Virus record (IMG/VR): IMGVR_UViG_3300027763_000057 | Location: 1-64,000 of that record | Length of the DNA: 64,000 nucleotides | From: a virus | Reading direction: 5' to 3' (one strand) | Shown here: positions 6,735 to 16,700 of the stretch, one piece after another | Layout: each line of letters begins with the position of its first letter | How positions within the stretch are numbered: the first letter of the stretch is position 1 | Notes under the pieces: generated by a model | The model's input: only the letters and a program-made list of their open reading frames with translations | What the model was told of the DNA's origin: nothing | The model's database searches: none | Position numbers and translations under genes: made by a program

Positions 6735-6752
6735 TTTATTATTATTTATATG

Positions 6753-6760
6753 CAAAAGTA
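6753..6760 (-). promoter_or_regulatory. Leftward -7 box (TACTTTTG)
   Basis: On the minus strand this reads TACTTTTG, matching TAnnTTTG, 18 bases before the ATG of the tiny membrane gene. No -33 TTTG is found at the expected distance. Confidence 0.4.
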
Positions 6761-6805
6761 ATTAATTAAATTAAATAAATAAAAAATATTTTTCAAAAAA
6801 TAAAT

Positions 6806-6836
6806 TTTGCAATTAAAAATAAAGTTCATTACTTTG
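6806..6836 (+). promoter_or_regulatory. Rightward promoter for the replication operon
   Basis: TTTG at 6806-6809 and TTACTTTG at 6829-6836 are spaced by 19 bases; the second matches the Bacteroidota -7 box in seven of eight positions. The start codon of the HTH gene follows 19 bases later. The box lies back to back with the leftward promoter, so this is a divergent control point. Confidence 0.6.
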
Positions 6837-6855
6837 CCTTTCAATCAAAAAATTT

Positions 6856-7053
6856 ATGAAAAATTCAAATGTAAAAGACGAGATTCTACTCTATCTTGAA
6901 CAGGAAGAACGACCACTAGCTTGGCTTTCAAGGAAAACAGAAATACCATATCCAACACTTTATTCAATTTTTATTCAAAGGATAATGAATCTTTCTGATA
7001 AAAATTTGGCTACAATTAACAAAGTGCTAGATACCGATTTTATTAACGATTAA
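6856..7053 (+). CDS. Cro/CI-like helix-turn-helix protein
   Basis: A 65-residue protein whose central part LAWLSRKTEIPYPTLYSIF reads as a helix-turn-helix, followed by LSDKNLATINKVLDTDF, the usual ending of Cro-type repressors. It is first in the replication operon and lies next to a divergent promoter pair, so control of early transcription in either direction is likely. No palindrome was identified near its promoter. Confidence 0.65.
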   Translation: MKNSNVKDEILLYLEQEERPLAWLSRKTEIPYPTLYSIFIQRIMNLSDKNLATINKVLDTDFIND

Positions 7054-7063
7054 TTACAAAAAG

Positions 7064-7759
7064 ATGGCTAAAAGATTTACCGACACTGAAAAGTGGAAAA
7101 AGCCCTTTATAAGGGGCTTACAAGGGGCTTATAAGCTCCTTTGGTTATATATCTGCGATGATTGCGACCACGCAGGTATTTGGCAAGTGGATATAGAGGT
7201 TGCTCAAATAAGAATTGGTGAAAAAATAGATTCAAAAGAAGCAGTTAAAAGTTTTGATGAAAAAATTATAATTTTTGATAAAGGCAATAAGTGGTTTATT
7301 CCATCTTTTTTAGAATTTCAGTACCCATCTGGTTTAAATCCCGACAATAGAGCGCACAATTCTGTAATTATATTGCTTGAAAAATATAATTTAAAAATAT
7401 CTAACAATAAGCCCCTTATAAGCCCCTCGGAAGGGTCTATGGATATGGATATGGTTAAGGATATGGATAAGGATATGGTAAAAGGAGAGAAAAAAGTAAA
7501 ATTTAAAGAAAATATTTTATTGACACAAAAAGAGCATCTACAGCTTGTTGCAGAATTTGGCGAAAAGCATGTAATTGACTTTTATGAATATTTGTCAGGG
7601 TATAAAATAGAGAAGTCATATAAAACAAAATCAGATTACTTAACCATAAAGAGGTGGGTTGTAGATGCTATATTGAAGCAAAATAAGACATTAGTTTCTC
7701 CAAAAAATAAGTATCAGAACGAATTAGAAACCGCTAGAAACGCCTTTAAACCAATATAA
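7064..7759 (+). CDS. Replication-associated protein (initiator-like)
   Basis: This 231-residue protein begins RFTDTEKWKKPFIRGLQGAY, then LLWLYICDDCDHAGIWQVD. I recognise that N-terminus from phage and prophage proteins of Bacteroidota placed directly before the replicative helicase. The C-terminal region (FYEYLSGYKIEKSYKTKSDY, then WVVDAIL) resembles DnaD-like helicase-loading segments. A linker at about 125-142 consists of MDMDMVKDMDKDMVKG, an in-frame short repeat. It probably binds the origin or loads the helicase encoded three bases downstream. The function is inferred from context and resemblance. Confidence 0.6.
   Translation: MAKRFTDTEKWKKPFIRGLQGAYKLLWLYICDDCDHAGIWQVDIEVAQIRIGEKIDSKEAVKSFDEKIIIFDKGNKWFIPSFLEFQYPSGLNPDNRAHNSVIILLEKYNLKISNNKPLISPSEGSMDMDMVKDMDKDMVKGEKKVKFKENILLTQKEHLQLVAEFGEKHVIDFYEYLSGYKIEKSYKTKSDYLTIKRWVVDAILKQNKTLVSPKNKYQNELETARNAFKPI
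7438..7481 (+). repeat. In-frame short tandem repeat (GGATATG units)
   Basis: Iterated GATATGG-type units inside the replication protein gene encode a Met-Asp/Lys linker. Units vary slightly, so expansion by slippage followed by drift is likely. Confidence 0.7.
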
Positions 7760-7761
7760 CG

Positions 7762-9621
7762 ATGATTACCATTTTTAAGAACATCTTTTCCAAAGAACCA
7801 AATTACATTTCTATTGAAGCTGCATTGAAAAGAATACAGCAGGGAAAAAGTAAGGCAATAGTAGAGGAGATTAGAAAAACAATTGATAAGGAGAAAGCAA
7901 ATAAAATAAAATTAAACCTTCCGTCTATTTGCTTTAGTGGAAAATTTGGAGCAGATAGAACCGATGTTCAATTAATTCAGCATAGTGGTTTTGTTGTGCT
8001 TGATTTTGATAATATTTTTGAATTACGAGATAAGCAAACTGAAATAATATCAAATCCATTTGTTTACGCTTGTTGGATTAGCCCTTCTGGAAATGGATTG
8101 AAGGCATTGGTAAAAATAGCTAATGGTTCAAAACATAGGGAACACTTTCAAGCCTTACAAGAAGTTTTTCCTGAAATTGACCGAAGTGGGATTAATGTAA
8201 GTCGGGTTTGTTATGAAAGTTATGACACCGAAATTTACATAAACGAAAATGCTGAAGTATTTAAAAAAATTAAGAAAACAGAGAAGGTTGTTGTTTACGA
8301 AAAGAATGATGATGATGAAAAGATATTTAAAAATATCGTTACTTGGCTTTCAAATAAAAACGAAGCATTTGTAACAGGGGAAAGGAATAATTTTATTTTT
8401 AAATTAGCATCCGCTTGTTGCCGATTTGGTATTAATGAAATGACCGCTAATTCAATGATTCATAGCGAGTTTTTGACTAATTCTGAATTTACAAAAAATG
8501 AAGCTAATAGGGCAATTCGTTCAGCATACAAAGCAAATTCGGGTAATTTTGGTAGCGCATCTTTTGATAAAGAAATATTGGTAGATAAGGTTTCAAGAAG
8601 GGAAGTTGAAGTTGAAAAAGCTGTATTTGATGAAGGAATAAAATTGAAAGATGTAATATATGGAATTGATGTAAAAGAGCAAGCGTTACGAATTTATGAT
8701 GAAGGGTATGCTAAAGTAGAAGGCGTTGGAATACCTGAATTAGATGAAAGATTTAAGCCAAAAAGAGGTGAGGTAACCGTTCTTACGGGTATTGGTAACT
8801 ATGGTAAATCTTCGTTTAAAAAATGGTATCAAGCCATGAGGATAATGTTGTACGGAGAGAAGTTTGCTACATTCTCGCCTGAAGATAATCCGCCCGAAGA
8901 ATATTACCACGACTTTGTTGAGATAATATTAGGATGTGATTGTAGCCCCGCCAATCCACACAGACCAAGTAAGCAAGTGTACGAGTATGTGTATGACTTG
9001 GTTTGTCATCATGTGTTTTATGTTTACCCAAAGGATGTATCACCTACGCCTCAATACATAATGGAAGTATTTTTAGAATTAATCGTTAAGGAGAATGTTG
9101 ATGGTGTTGATATTGACCCGTTTAACCAATTGACAAACGAATATCAAAAGTTTCAAAGAAGTGATAAGTATTTGGAGTGGGTATTGTCAGTGTTTTCAAG
9201 ATTTTCTCAAATAAACAATATTTTCTTTTGGATAATTGCGCATCCAACAAAAATGCAAAAAGCGGCAGATGGTAACTATCCTTGTCCTGATGTATTTGAT
9301 TTAACCGATGGAGCTATGTGGAATAATAAAATGGATAATATCCTTGTGTACCATAGACCATTTGCGCAAACAGACCCGCAAAACCCATCTTGTGAATTTC
9401 ATAGTAAAAAAATAAGAAGGCAAAAGATTGTTGGTAAAAAAGGTTTTATTTTGTTCCAAATGTTTTTCCAAACTAGAAGATTTTTATTTAATGGATTGGA
9501 TTCATTGCAGAAAATTATTAACGATAAAAATATAATTTTAAGACCAGATGTGGCAGTGCAAAAGGCGTTTGATAATTGGGTTCCTTATAAAGATGACAAC
9601 GGAGAAGAAGTAAATTTTTAA
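7762..9621 (+). CDS. Primase-helicase (VirE-N/BT4734-like primase plus DnaB-type helicase)
   Basis: The 619-residue protein combines two parts. Residues about 50-165 (SICFSGKFGADR, GFVVLDFDN, WISPSGNGLKALVKI) match the BT4734/VirE N-terminal domain found with Bacteroidota primases. After a helical linker, residues about 320-560 form a RecA-type helicase: Walker A TGIGNYGKSS at 342-351, Walker B DGVDIDPFNQL near 447, and an IAHPTK motif near 493. It should prime and unwind at the replication fork. It follows the initiator-like gene and precedes SSB, a complete fork module. Start: ATG 3 bases after the upstream stop; no Shine-Dalgarno sequence is present. Confidence 0.85.
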   Translation: MITIFKNIFSKEPNYISIEAALKRIQQGKSKAIVEEIRKTIDKEKANKIKLNLPSICFSGKFGADRTDVQLIQHSGFVVLDFDNIFELRDKQTEIISNPFVYACWISPSGNGLKALVKIANGSKHREHFQALQEVFPEIDRSGINVSRVCYESYDTEIYINENAEVFKKIKKTEKVVVYEKNDDDEKIFKNIVTWLSNKNEAFVTGERNNFIFKLASACCRFGINEMTANSMIHSEFLTNSEFTKNEANRAIRSAYKANSGNFGSASFDKEILVDKVSRREVEVEKAVFDEGIKLKDVIYGIDVKEQALRIYDEGYAKVEGVGIPELDERFKPKRGEVTVLTGIGNYGKSSFKKWYQAMRIMLYGEKFATFSPEDNPPEEYYHDFVEIILGCDCSPANPHRPSKQVYEYVYDLVCHHVFYVYPKDVSPTPQYIMEVFLELIVKENVDGVDIDPFNQLTNEYQKFQRSDKYLEWVLSVFSRFSQINNIFFWIIAHPTKMQKAADGNYPCPDVFDLTDGAMWNNKMDNILVYHRPFAQTDPQNPSCEFHSKKIRRQKIVGKKGFILFQMFFQTRRFLFNGLDSLQKIINDKNIILRPDVAVQKAFDNWVPYKDDNGEEVNF

Positions 9622-9637
9622 TATAAAAAACAAAACA

Positions 9638-9979
9638 ATGATTAGAATTTCTGTAATCGGAAGATTGGGACAAGACGCAGTCGTAAACAATGTCAATGGT
9701 AAAAATGTAATTAATTTCTCTGTAGCCTACAGCGAAAAGTTTAAAAACCAACAAGGAGAAGATACCGAAAGAACAACTTGGGTTTCTTGCGCTTATTGGA
9801 CAGAAAAGCTTAATGTTGCTAACTATTTAAAGAAGGGTACATTAGTTTACACAGAAGGCAAACCTGAAGCAAAGTCTTATCAAAACAATAAGACAAATGA
9901 AAATGTTCCTCAATTACATTGTAGAGTATCAACAATACAATTATTATCAAGTAGTAATAAAGAAGAAAACAATTTTTAA
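9638..9979 (+). CDS. ssb: Single-stranded DNA-binding protein
   Basis: A 113-residue OB-fold SSB: MIRISVIGRLGQDAVV at the start, NFSVAYSEKF, then TTWVSCAYW and VYTEGKPEAKSY, the conserved order of bacterial and phage SSBs. The family's acidic tail is reduced to EENNF. It protects single strands during replication and recombination. Its stop overlaps the next start by one base (TAATG). Confidence 0.95.
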   Translation: MIRISVIGRLGQDAVVNNVNGKNVINFSVAYSEKFKNQQGEDTERTTWVSCAYWTEKLNVANYLKKGTLVYTEGKPEAKSYQNNKTNENVPQLHCRVSTIQLLSSSNKEENNF

Positions 9980-10203
9980 TGTATATTCACGAATTAAACA
10001 ACCCAATAGATGTCGAAACTCCACTTGGATACGGAAAGGCAATTGCATGGATTGACTACGGCAGTGACACAAACACTGTTTGGAAAGTCATATTATACCA
10101 CAACGGCATGGTGCGGAACTTTTACGACGACGACATACTTGTTTACCCCAATAAAATGGACGGTGGGGAATTAGATAATGATTATTTTAAAAATAAAAAA
10201 TAA
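9979..10203 (+). CDS. Hypothetical small protein
   Basis: This 74-residue protein is coupled to SSB by a one-base overlap. The sequence has TPLGYGKAIAWIDYGSDTN, then VWKVILYHNG and an acidic C-terminal part. It looks like a small beta-barrel (SH3-like) protein. Not recognised; a replication accessory role is possible by position only. Confidence 0.55.
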   Translation: MYIHELNNPIDVETPLGYGKAIAWIDYGSDTNTVWKVILYHNGMVRNFYDDDILVYPNKMDGGELDNDYFKNKK

Positions 10204-10208
10204 AAAAA

Positions 10209-10469
10209 ATGACACATTTATTTAACTTTTCAAAAGAATATTTTGAATTAATTAAATCAGGAGAAAAAAACTTTATATTAACAAAAAAGGATAGACCATA
10301 CAAGAATGGTGACGAAATAGTAATTCAAGAAATAGACGAGGGATTTGGTTTAACTTCAGACGAATTAAGGTTTAAAATTACTTTAGTTGAAAACGGCGAG
10401 GGAATAAAGTCAAATTATTGTATTATTGCAATTTGTCCGCAAGATTATATTAAAAAACACGAAAATTAA
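10209..10469 (+). CDS. DUF3850/ASCH-like small protein
   Basis: An 86-residue protein with the order KEYFELIKSGEKNFIL, KDRPYKNGDEIVIQE, a short loop, then ITLVENGEGIKSNYCIIAI. This matches the layout of DUF3850/ASCH domains (ligand position after the SGxK segment, GDxxxxxE strand, final Y-x-I strand). ASCH proteins are thought to bind RNA or modified nucleotides. No cap-dependent assignment can be made from sequence. It ends eight bases before GroES. Confidence 0.65.
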   Translation: MTHLFNFSKEYFELIKSGEKNFILTKKDRPYKNGDEIVIQEIDEGFGLTSDELRFKITLVENGEGIKSNYCIIAICPQDYIKKHEN

Positions 10470-10476
10470 ATTAAAA

Positions 10477-10737
10477 ATGAAATTTAAACCATTAAACAAA
10501 AGAGTATTAGTAAAGCTTGATGAAGCAAAAATGCAAACAGATGCGGGAATCTATCTTCCGCAAACAGCTCAAAATGATTTTTCAACGGGTAAGGTAATTG
10601 CTGTTGGAACTGAAGCTGCGCTTGTTAAAGAAGGCGATAGAATAATGTTTGCCCATAGCGTAGGGGTAGATATTGAAGTAGATGGGGAGAAGTTAAGGCT
10701 AATCCCAGACGAAAGTTATATTGACGCTGTGATTTAA
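10477..10737 (+). CDS. groES: GroES-like co-chaperonin
   Basis: 86 residues from ATG 10477. A longer frame from 10426 exists, but it overlaps the preceding gene and the homology begins at MKFKPLNKRVLVKLDEAK. GroES marks are the GIYLPQTAQNDFSTGKVIAVG mobile-loop and strand region (about 24-44), VKEGDRIMFA, and the C-terminal DESYIDAVI. GroES caps the GroEL folding chamber; phage versions (T4 gp31, for example) adapt the host GroEL to fold a large capsid protein. Here it stands directly before the structural genes and is followed by a terminator. No GroEL is present, so it must work with the host chaperonin. Confidence 0.9.
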   Translation: MKFKPLNKRVLVKLDEAKMQTDAGIYLPQTAQNDFSTGKVIAVGTEAALVKEGDRIMFAHSVGVDIEVDGEKLRLIPDESYIDAVI

Positions 10738-10743
10738 TTTAAA

Positions 10744-10782
10744 AAAATGCCTTCAAAATTTTTGGGGGCATTTTAATTTTTA
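10744..10782 (+). terminator. Rho-independent terminator after groES
   Basis: AAAATGCC (10744-10751) pairs with GGCATTTT (10767-10774), followed by an AT-rich tail. It closes the replication operon before the structural genes. Confidence 0.75.
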
Positions 10783-10804
10783 ATAAATAAAAAAGTCTAA
10801 TTTT

Positions 10805-11653
10805 ATGCCATATATGCAAGCACAACCGGTAAATCATATTTTTTTAAGTTTAACAAAGCCTATTCAAGATACAATTAAAGTAGGTGATTTAGAGTTATAC
10901 CTTGACGGGTCGTATAGACCTGAATGGAACGCTACAGTAGTAGGTGAAATTTATGGATTGCCAAAAAATCCAAAAGGAGATAATTCAAAAGTTGTTTCTA
11001 AACTTAAAAATGGAGATAAGGTTTTGTTTGATTATTCTGTAGTTGCGGAAAGAAAATTTGAATCAGATGGTGGAAGTTTTACTGAAATAACAAAAGATAG
11101 CCCTTATTACCAAAAATTTACAAATGGTAAAGGAGAAAGATTGCTTATTGTAGCAATGCCGGGAAAGATAACCCATATATGGGTAGGTACATTGCATGAT
11201 AAAAGAGGTAACTTTGTTGATGGATGCCAAGGGTCTGAACACGATATAAGTAGATGGAAATCTCAATTTAGTTTTGGTGAAACCCAAAGGTTTTTATTTA
11301 AAAATTTAATTGATATAAACGACAAAGATGTTTGGAAAGCTGACTACAGGGATATATATGCTAAAATAGAAAATGATGAACTTGCAACAGTTGGCGATAG
11401 AATTATTCTAGAACCAATTGATGAAAATATACCAAAAGATGTAATAAAGCAAATGGGTATTGTTGATACTATTGATGCAAAAGTTAGACTTGGAGATAGA
11501 GCAAAAGTACTATCAGCTCCCGAAGATTCTGGCTTGGAAAAAGGAGATGTTGTTGGTTTTGAACCGCAGTACCTTGAGAAATATGAATATGGAGATAAAT
11601 CTTATTATTTAATAAAATCCTATAGAGCATTAGGAATTTGGGAGGAAAATTAA
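10805..11653 (+). CDS. Protein with GroES-like beta-barrel segments
   Basis: The 282-residue protein ends with a GroES-like pattern: VGDRIILEPID (about 198-208), RAKVLSAPEDSGLEKGDVVG (about 233-252), then KSYYLIKSYRALGIW. The N-terminal part (HIFLSLTKPIQD, then ATVVGEIYGLP and LKNGDKVLFDY) follows the same strand order, hinting at two GroES-like barrels joined by a middle segment of about 80 residues. It starts 68 bases after GroES and ends one base before a structural gene. It may be a divergent chaperonin adaptor or a virion protein that reused the fold. Neither role is proven. Confidence 0.5.
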   Translation: MPYMQAQPVNHIFLSLTKPIQDTIKVGDLELYLDGSYRPEWNATVVGEIYGLPKNPKGDNSKVVSKLKNGDKVLFDYSVVAERKFESDGGSFTEITKDSPYYQKFTNGKGERLLIVAMPGKITHIWVGTLHDKRGNFVDGCQGSEHDISRWKSQFSFGETQRFLFKNLIDINDKDVWKADYRDIYAKIENDELATVGDRIILEPIDENIPKDVIKQMGIVDTIDAKVRLGDRAKVLSAPEDSGLEKGDVVGFEPQYLEKYEYGDKSYYLIKSYRALGIWEEN

Positions 11654-11654
11654 T

Positions 11655-12296
11655 ATGGCATACAATTTAAACGAAATATACAACTTCATGGTCTTTATTG
11701 TGCGTAAAGAAAGAGGTGTATTTGTTACAATACCTGAATTTGAGTCAACACTTGATAACGCACAAATAGAAGCTGTATCGGATTGGTTTGAATTATATGG
11801 TACAACGCAAAAAATTCATGATGCTATAAGAAAACTTCGTTCACAAGTTCAATTCACTTCTACATCAGACGGGCAAGTAGATTTTGCTTCCAATTACTTA
11901 CATATGATTGGTGGTGCATATACTGTCACGGGTAGTACTATAAATTCAATAAGATTTGTAAATGAAGACGAGGTAGCATTAGCTTTAAAAAGTCAATTAA
12001 GACCGGTAAGTACTTCATTGCCAATAGCTAGGGATACAGCAACCGGATTCCAAATATATCCACAAGTTGCTCAAACCGGTTTTTATAATTACTTAAGAAG
12101 ACCATTAAAACCTGTTTATGGTTATACTACATCAGGAAGAACAATAACATACGATAACGCTACAAGTACGCAGTTAGAATTTACAGATGTTTATATTAAT
12201 AATATTATTTCAATAGCATTAAAGTTTTGGGGCATCAATATGGCTGAACAAGATATTCAGGCATTTGCACAAAATCAAACGCAAGAAACTAAATAA
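11655..12296 (+). CDS. Structural protein, probable head-tail adaptor
   Basis: A 213-residue protein I recognise as a class common in phages of Bacteroidota: an N-terminal helical part (IYNFMVFIVRKERGVFVT), a middle beta region, and the segment YLRRPLKPVYGY, later QLEFTDVYINNIISIALKFWG. Proteins of this type stand at the start of the neck/tail block. It is followed at two-base spacing by another structural gene. Exact position in the virion is not deducible. Confidence 0.55.
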   Translation: MAYNLNEIYNFMVFIVRKERGVFVTIPEFESTLDNAQIEAVSDWFELYGTTQKIHDAIRKLRSQVQFTSTSDGQVDFASNYLHMIGGAYTVTGSTINSIRFVNEDEVALALKSQLRPVSTSLPIARDTATGFQIYPQVAQTGFYNYLRRPLKPVYGYTTSGRTITYDNATSTQLEFTDVYINNIISIALKFWGINMAEQDIQAFAQNQTQETK

Positions 12297-12298
12297 AA

Positions 12299-12940
12299 AT
12301 GGCTAATAGCACTAAATACCTTTTGGCTGAACAAGTACAAACTAGATTAGCTGGTGGATTCAGGGATGCAAATCAACCTGTACAAAATGAAGATATAGTT
12401 AAAGCGATAGAGCAGATTATTAACTCCATGTTTCAAATGCAGTATTACAATGCTACATTGCCAACAGGAGAAACTATTCCAGATAATCTAATGATAGCTT
12501 TTTATGAAAATATAACAGTAACAACTCTTGGTGATAAATCGCAAGCAGTGTTGCCAATTGTTCCAATTTCTTTACCAAGAAATATGGGTGTTTATAGGGT
12601 TACAGACAATAAAGATAATGATTTTATTCCTGTTCCATTAGGTCAGGGGGCGTTATTGAGAGCGGATAAGTTATTAAATGATTTACTTGGTAATGTTTGG
12701 TTTGAAATAAGAAAAAACATTGTTATTTTTTCAAAAGATATTTTATTGCTTGGTATTGATACGGTAAATATGTATTTGATTGTAATGGATATATCATTGT
12801 ATTCAAATACAGAGCCATTGCCAATACCGGCTAGTATGGAAGAAGAAATTGTCGAAAAGGCGTTTGCTAAATTTGCTACAGTTACTCCGGAAACAGGTAT
12901 AGTTAACAATTATAGTTCAGCAACACAAAAAAATAATTAG
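12299..12940 (+). CDS. Structural protein (neck/tail block)
   Basis: 213 residues; helical N-terminus (EQVQTRLAGGF, EDIVKAIEQIINSMF) then beta-rich segments (AVLPIVPISLPRNMGVYRV). No catalytic motif is present. Two-base gaps on both sides place it in the tail-assembly operon. Assignment as a structural protein is by position and composition; I do not recognise the family. Confidence 0.5.
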   Translation: MANSTKYLLAEQVQTRLAGGFRDANQPVQNEDIVKAIEQIINSMFQMQYYNATLPTGETIPDNLMIAFYENITVTTLGDKSQAVLPIVPISLPRNMGVYRVTDNKDNDFIPVPLGQGALLRADKLLNDLLGNVWFEIRKNIVIFSKDILLLGIDTVNMYLIVMDISLYSNTEPLPIPASMEEEIVEKAFAKFATVTPETGIVNNYSSATQKNN

Positions 12941-12942
12941 AA

Positions 12943-13737
12943 ATGACTACAGCAAGTTTAGATTATATAGTTAAAAATTTCCTTTTAAAAAAAGGATACC
13001 CATTGCATTGGTATATGCAATTTATGGTTTACGCATCCGATTGTCTTCGTGATATAACATTTGACGATTTGCGTGTTATAAATACAAAAATTCTTCCGGT
13101 TAATCAAGCTATTAATACAGCAGAATTACCTGAAGATTATCAGGATTATGTTAATGTTAGCGTTATGGTTGGACAAAGAATACGACCATTGGTTCCTACA
13201 TTGACATTAAATCCGTTAACAAGTTTAGATACAAATAGCAACTTTAATCCACAAGATTGGTCAGATAACTTAACGCCTCCGGATTCGAATAACGGACAAG
13301 CTCAACTATATTATGGCGCATTGCCTTATGCTCAATGGTTTACAGTTCACTATAATGATTTTGGTGAAAATATTGGTAGGTTTTTTGGTTTAGGTGCAGG
13401 GTATCAAGAAGATACTTTTCAAGTTTTTAAAGAAAGAAATCAAATCCAAATAGACCAAAAATTATATGTTGAAAATGTAGTATTACAATATATTTCAGAT
13501 GGTCAGTCAGCAGATGCTGCAACATTAGTAGACCCTTATGCAATAAAAACAATTCAAGCATATATTGACTCTCAATTAAAGGCTCATAATAGAAATTATA
13601 ATATGGGTGAAAAGCAATTATCGCAAAATGAATACATTCGTGAAAGAAAGATATTGAGAGCAAGAAAAGCTGATTGGAGTGTTGAAAAAATTAAGAGGAT
13701 TGTACAAAAGAATACAATGGCAGCGCCTAAATCATAA
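12943..13737 (+). CDS. Structural protein, tail ring or adaptor-like
   Basis: 264 residues with a helical N-terminus (DYIVKNFLLKKGYPLHWY) then the pattern AELPEDYQDYVNVSVMVGQR, which recurs in adaptor or tail-tube-like proteins of short-tailed Bacteroidota phages. The C-terminal third is helical and basic (ERKILRARKADWSVEKI). It precedes the large tail protein by five bases. Function is inferred. Confidence 0.5.
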   Translation: MTTASLDYIVKNFLLKKGYPLHWYMQFMVYASDCLRDITFDDLRVINTKILPVNQAINTAELPEDYQDYVNVSVMVGQRIRPLVPTLTLNPLTSLDTNSNFNPQDWSDNLTPPDSNNGQAQLYYGALPYAQWFTVHYNDFGENIGRFFGLGAGYQEDTFQVFKERNQIQIDQKLYVENVVLQYISDGQSADAATLVDPYAIKTIQAYIDSQLKAHNRNYNMGEKQLSQNEYIRERKILRARKADWSVEKIKRIVQKNTMAAPKS

Positions 13738-13742
13738 TAGAA

Positions 13743-16700
13743 ATGTTAAGAGATAAAAAATTATTTACTGGCGGAACAAATCAAGACGACTCATTGCATT
13801 TATTGGATGACGCTCAATATTTGAGGCTAATGAACGGGCGCGTGGGGGTTACGCAATATGGTAAAAATTATCGTGTAGAAGGCGTGCCGGGAACTACATC
13901 TATAACACAATCAGTATATCCTCCTTATGGAACAAATATATGTATAGGAAGCTGTGTAGATATTGAAGGTCAAAGATTGATTTGGTTTGTATATAATACA
14001 TCTACTGACCACGGGATTTATGCATTTGATTTTACAACATCTACAACATATGCCGTATTATACGATAGTCAAGTTGCAGGAGGATTAAATTTTGATAAAA
14101 ATTACAGGATTGATAAAAATTGCAAGGTTAATCAAGGGTTACTTTATTGGACAGATAATTATAACGAACCTAAAAAGATTAATATTGATAGCGGTATAAA
14201 ATTAAATTACCCGTCATATAATACTGATGCTAGAGCCTACACAAGTTTAACTGACTCTTATGAGATTATGTTAATAAGAAGACCTCCTGTGTACGCTCCT
14301 TCAATAGTAAAGCAATACGACAACCAATTTATAAATAATTTTATAGCAAATCGTTCTTGGTTATTTGCGTGGCAATATGTTTATTTTGATGGAGAAGAAA
14401 GTGTTCTTGGTGAATATTCAGTTGCTTCGATGTTAAATCTAGTAGAGTTGGGTGTGCCAGAGTTGTATAATCATATATATTGTACTTTAAATCTATTAGA
14501 AAAAATACCACAAACTGCAAGAATAATAAGACTTGTTGCTAAAGATGAACTTACCAATTCGGCAAATGTAATTAAGACATTTGATAAATTAATAGACGAA
14601 CAACCATTCATAGCTCATAATAGCGGAGCAACGCAGCTTTCTTTTGATTATTACGGCGATGTAACAGGAGCTACTATCCCTAGCTCAATTGCTTCAAAGC
14701 CATTTGATAGCGTTCCCATACTTTCAACTACAATGGAAAGCGCAACAAATAGAATGTTTTTGGCTAATAACCTATCTGGTTATGACACCCCAACTACAAC
14801 TTCGTTAGCTGTAACTCAAACAACGGCAATAGCCGGTGCTAATAAAAGATTTTTTAAAAGCGAATCTTCTTATCAATTGGGTGTTGCTTTTTATGATAAA
14901 GCAAGAAGAAAGTGCGGTGTTGTAACAAAAAATAATAATATTACGACTACTCCAGAAAAAGTATATACCCCAAATAGTAATTTTAATGTAATTCCTATAA
15001 TAGCAAATTACGATTTTGCTGTTGACAATAACTTTGAATTTAGTATAGCACAATTAGGTAATTTTACCGCAAGCGGCGGGGGTCCCGGAAATGGTAGGGC
15101 ATTTACCGCTACAGCAGCTTTAACTGCTAATATATATGTAAATATAATTGGCAGTGTAACGGCATTAACACCTCCATATACAATATTTAGGATAAGAATA
15201 CTTAAAAATTACGGTGTTATAATAGCAGAGCAATTTATTGATACAGCATCAATGGGCTTGCCGTATTATTTTAATTCTACTTTGACTTTAAGCAACTATT
15301 CTATATTAATTGGTGATGTATTTCAAGTTCAATTTATAAGTGCGGGTATTTGCGAATTGGAGTGTTATGGCGGCTCTCCTTTTACAATAGCATCATCTAG
15401 TACCGCATCAAGTAATGTATTAACACTTAATTGGGCATTAAACAATAACAATAGGTTAAATGAAATACCTAGTTGGGCTTATTATTATTCTATTTTAAGA
15501 ACAGGAAATTTAAAAACAAGATATTTTATAGATTCTTATAGTAAGACTAACAAATATGCATCTAAAAACTTATCATTAACATCTCCTAACTTTGCTACTT
15601 ATACTTATTCGGATACTTGGAGCGCTACTACAACCAATGCGATAGCGATAGATACAACTGTATTATTACAATCCGGATTAGGGTATAATTATACAGAAGG
15701 TGATGTGTGTGTGCTTATTAATAGCAGTAGTGTAAGATATGAGTTGCCGGTTATAGGTCAAGATGGAGCGTATATATTATTAAAATCAGCCTATTTAGTA
15801 AACTCATTATTAAATATTCCGTACATATACGAAATATATACTCCATACATAAGAGGAGAAAATGAACCTTTTTACGAGGTTGGTAATGTGTACGCAGTAA
15901 CAAATGCAGGAACAGTCAATAGGCAATATTCTACATTGTCTGGTAGTTTAATAGGGGATATTTTTGTATTTCAAAGACAATTTAATAATAGCATATATTA
16001 TTATGTAGAAGCAATGTCGCCAAATGACCTTTTTTTTAGAAATTGGTTTACTGATGAGGGGTTTGTTAATTTTGTTATTTTATTAGGACAAAATAGAAAT
16101 GAACACGAAATTAGATATTCTAATGTGTTTACAGCCGGAACTCAAAATAATGGATTAAGCACATTTGAGGCTTTAAATTATAAAACAATTCCATTAGGCA
16201 CAGGTAGCATACAAAAACTACAATTAGCGTCAAAAACGACAGAGCAAGGCGTTGTAATGTTATCTATTGGTTCTTTCCAAACTGCATCATGCTATTTGGG
16301 TGAAACTCAATTGGTTGGAGCAGCAGCTAACTCTTCTATAATTGCAGACACCTCTGTAATAGGTACAGTTAATGTATTAAAAGGAATGTTTGGAACTACC
16401 GCTCCAGAAACGGTAGTTGAATATTTGGGTGTAATATTTTGGTATGATTTAAATAATGGAACTATTGTTCAATATAGCTCAAACGGGCTATTCCCGATAA
16501 GTTCTTATAAACAAGAGAAGTTATTTAAAAATTACGCAAAAGGTTATTTAGCAGCAAGCGACGGTAATTTAGATAATATCAATGGATTTCATCATATACC
16601 AACATACGTTGACCCTTATCACAAAGAACTTGGTGTAACATTGCCGGGATTAATTTATGAAAATTATGCTGATACATTACCTAGTTATTCTTTAGTCCCA

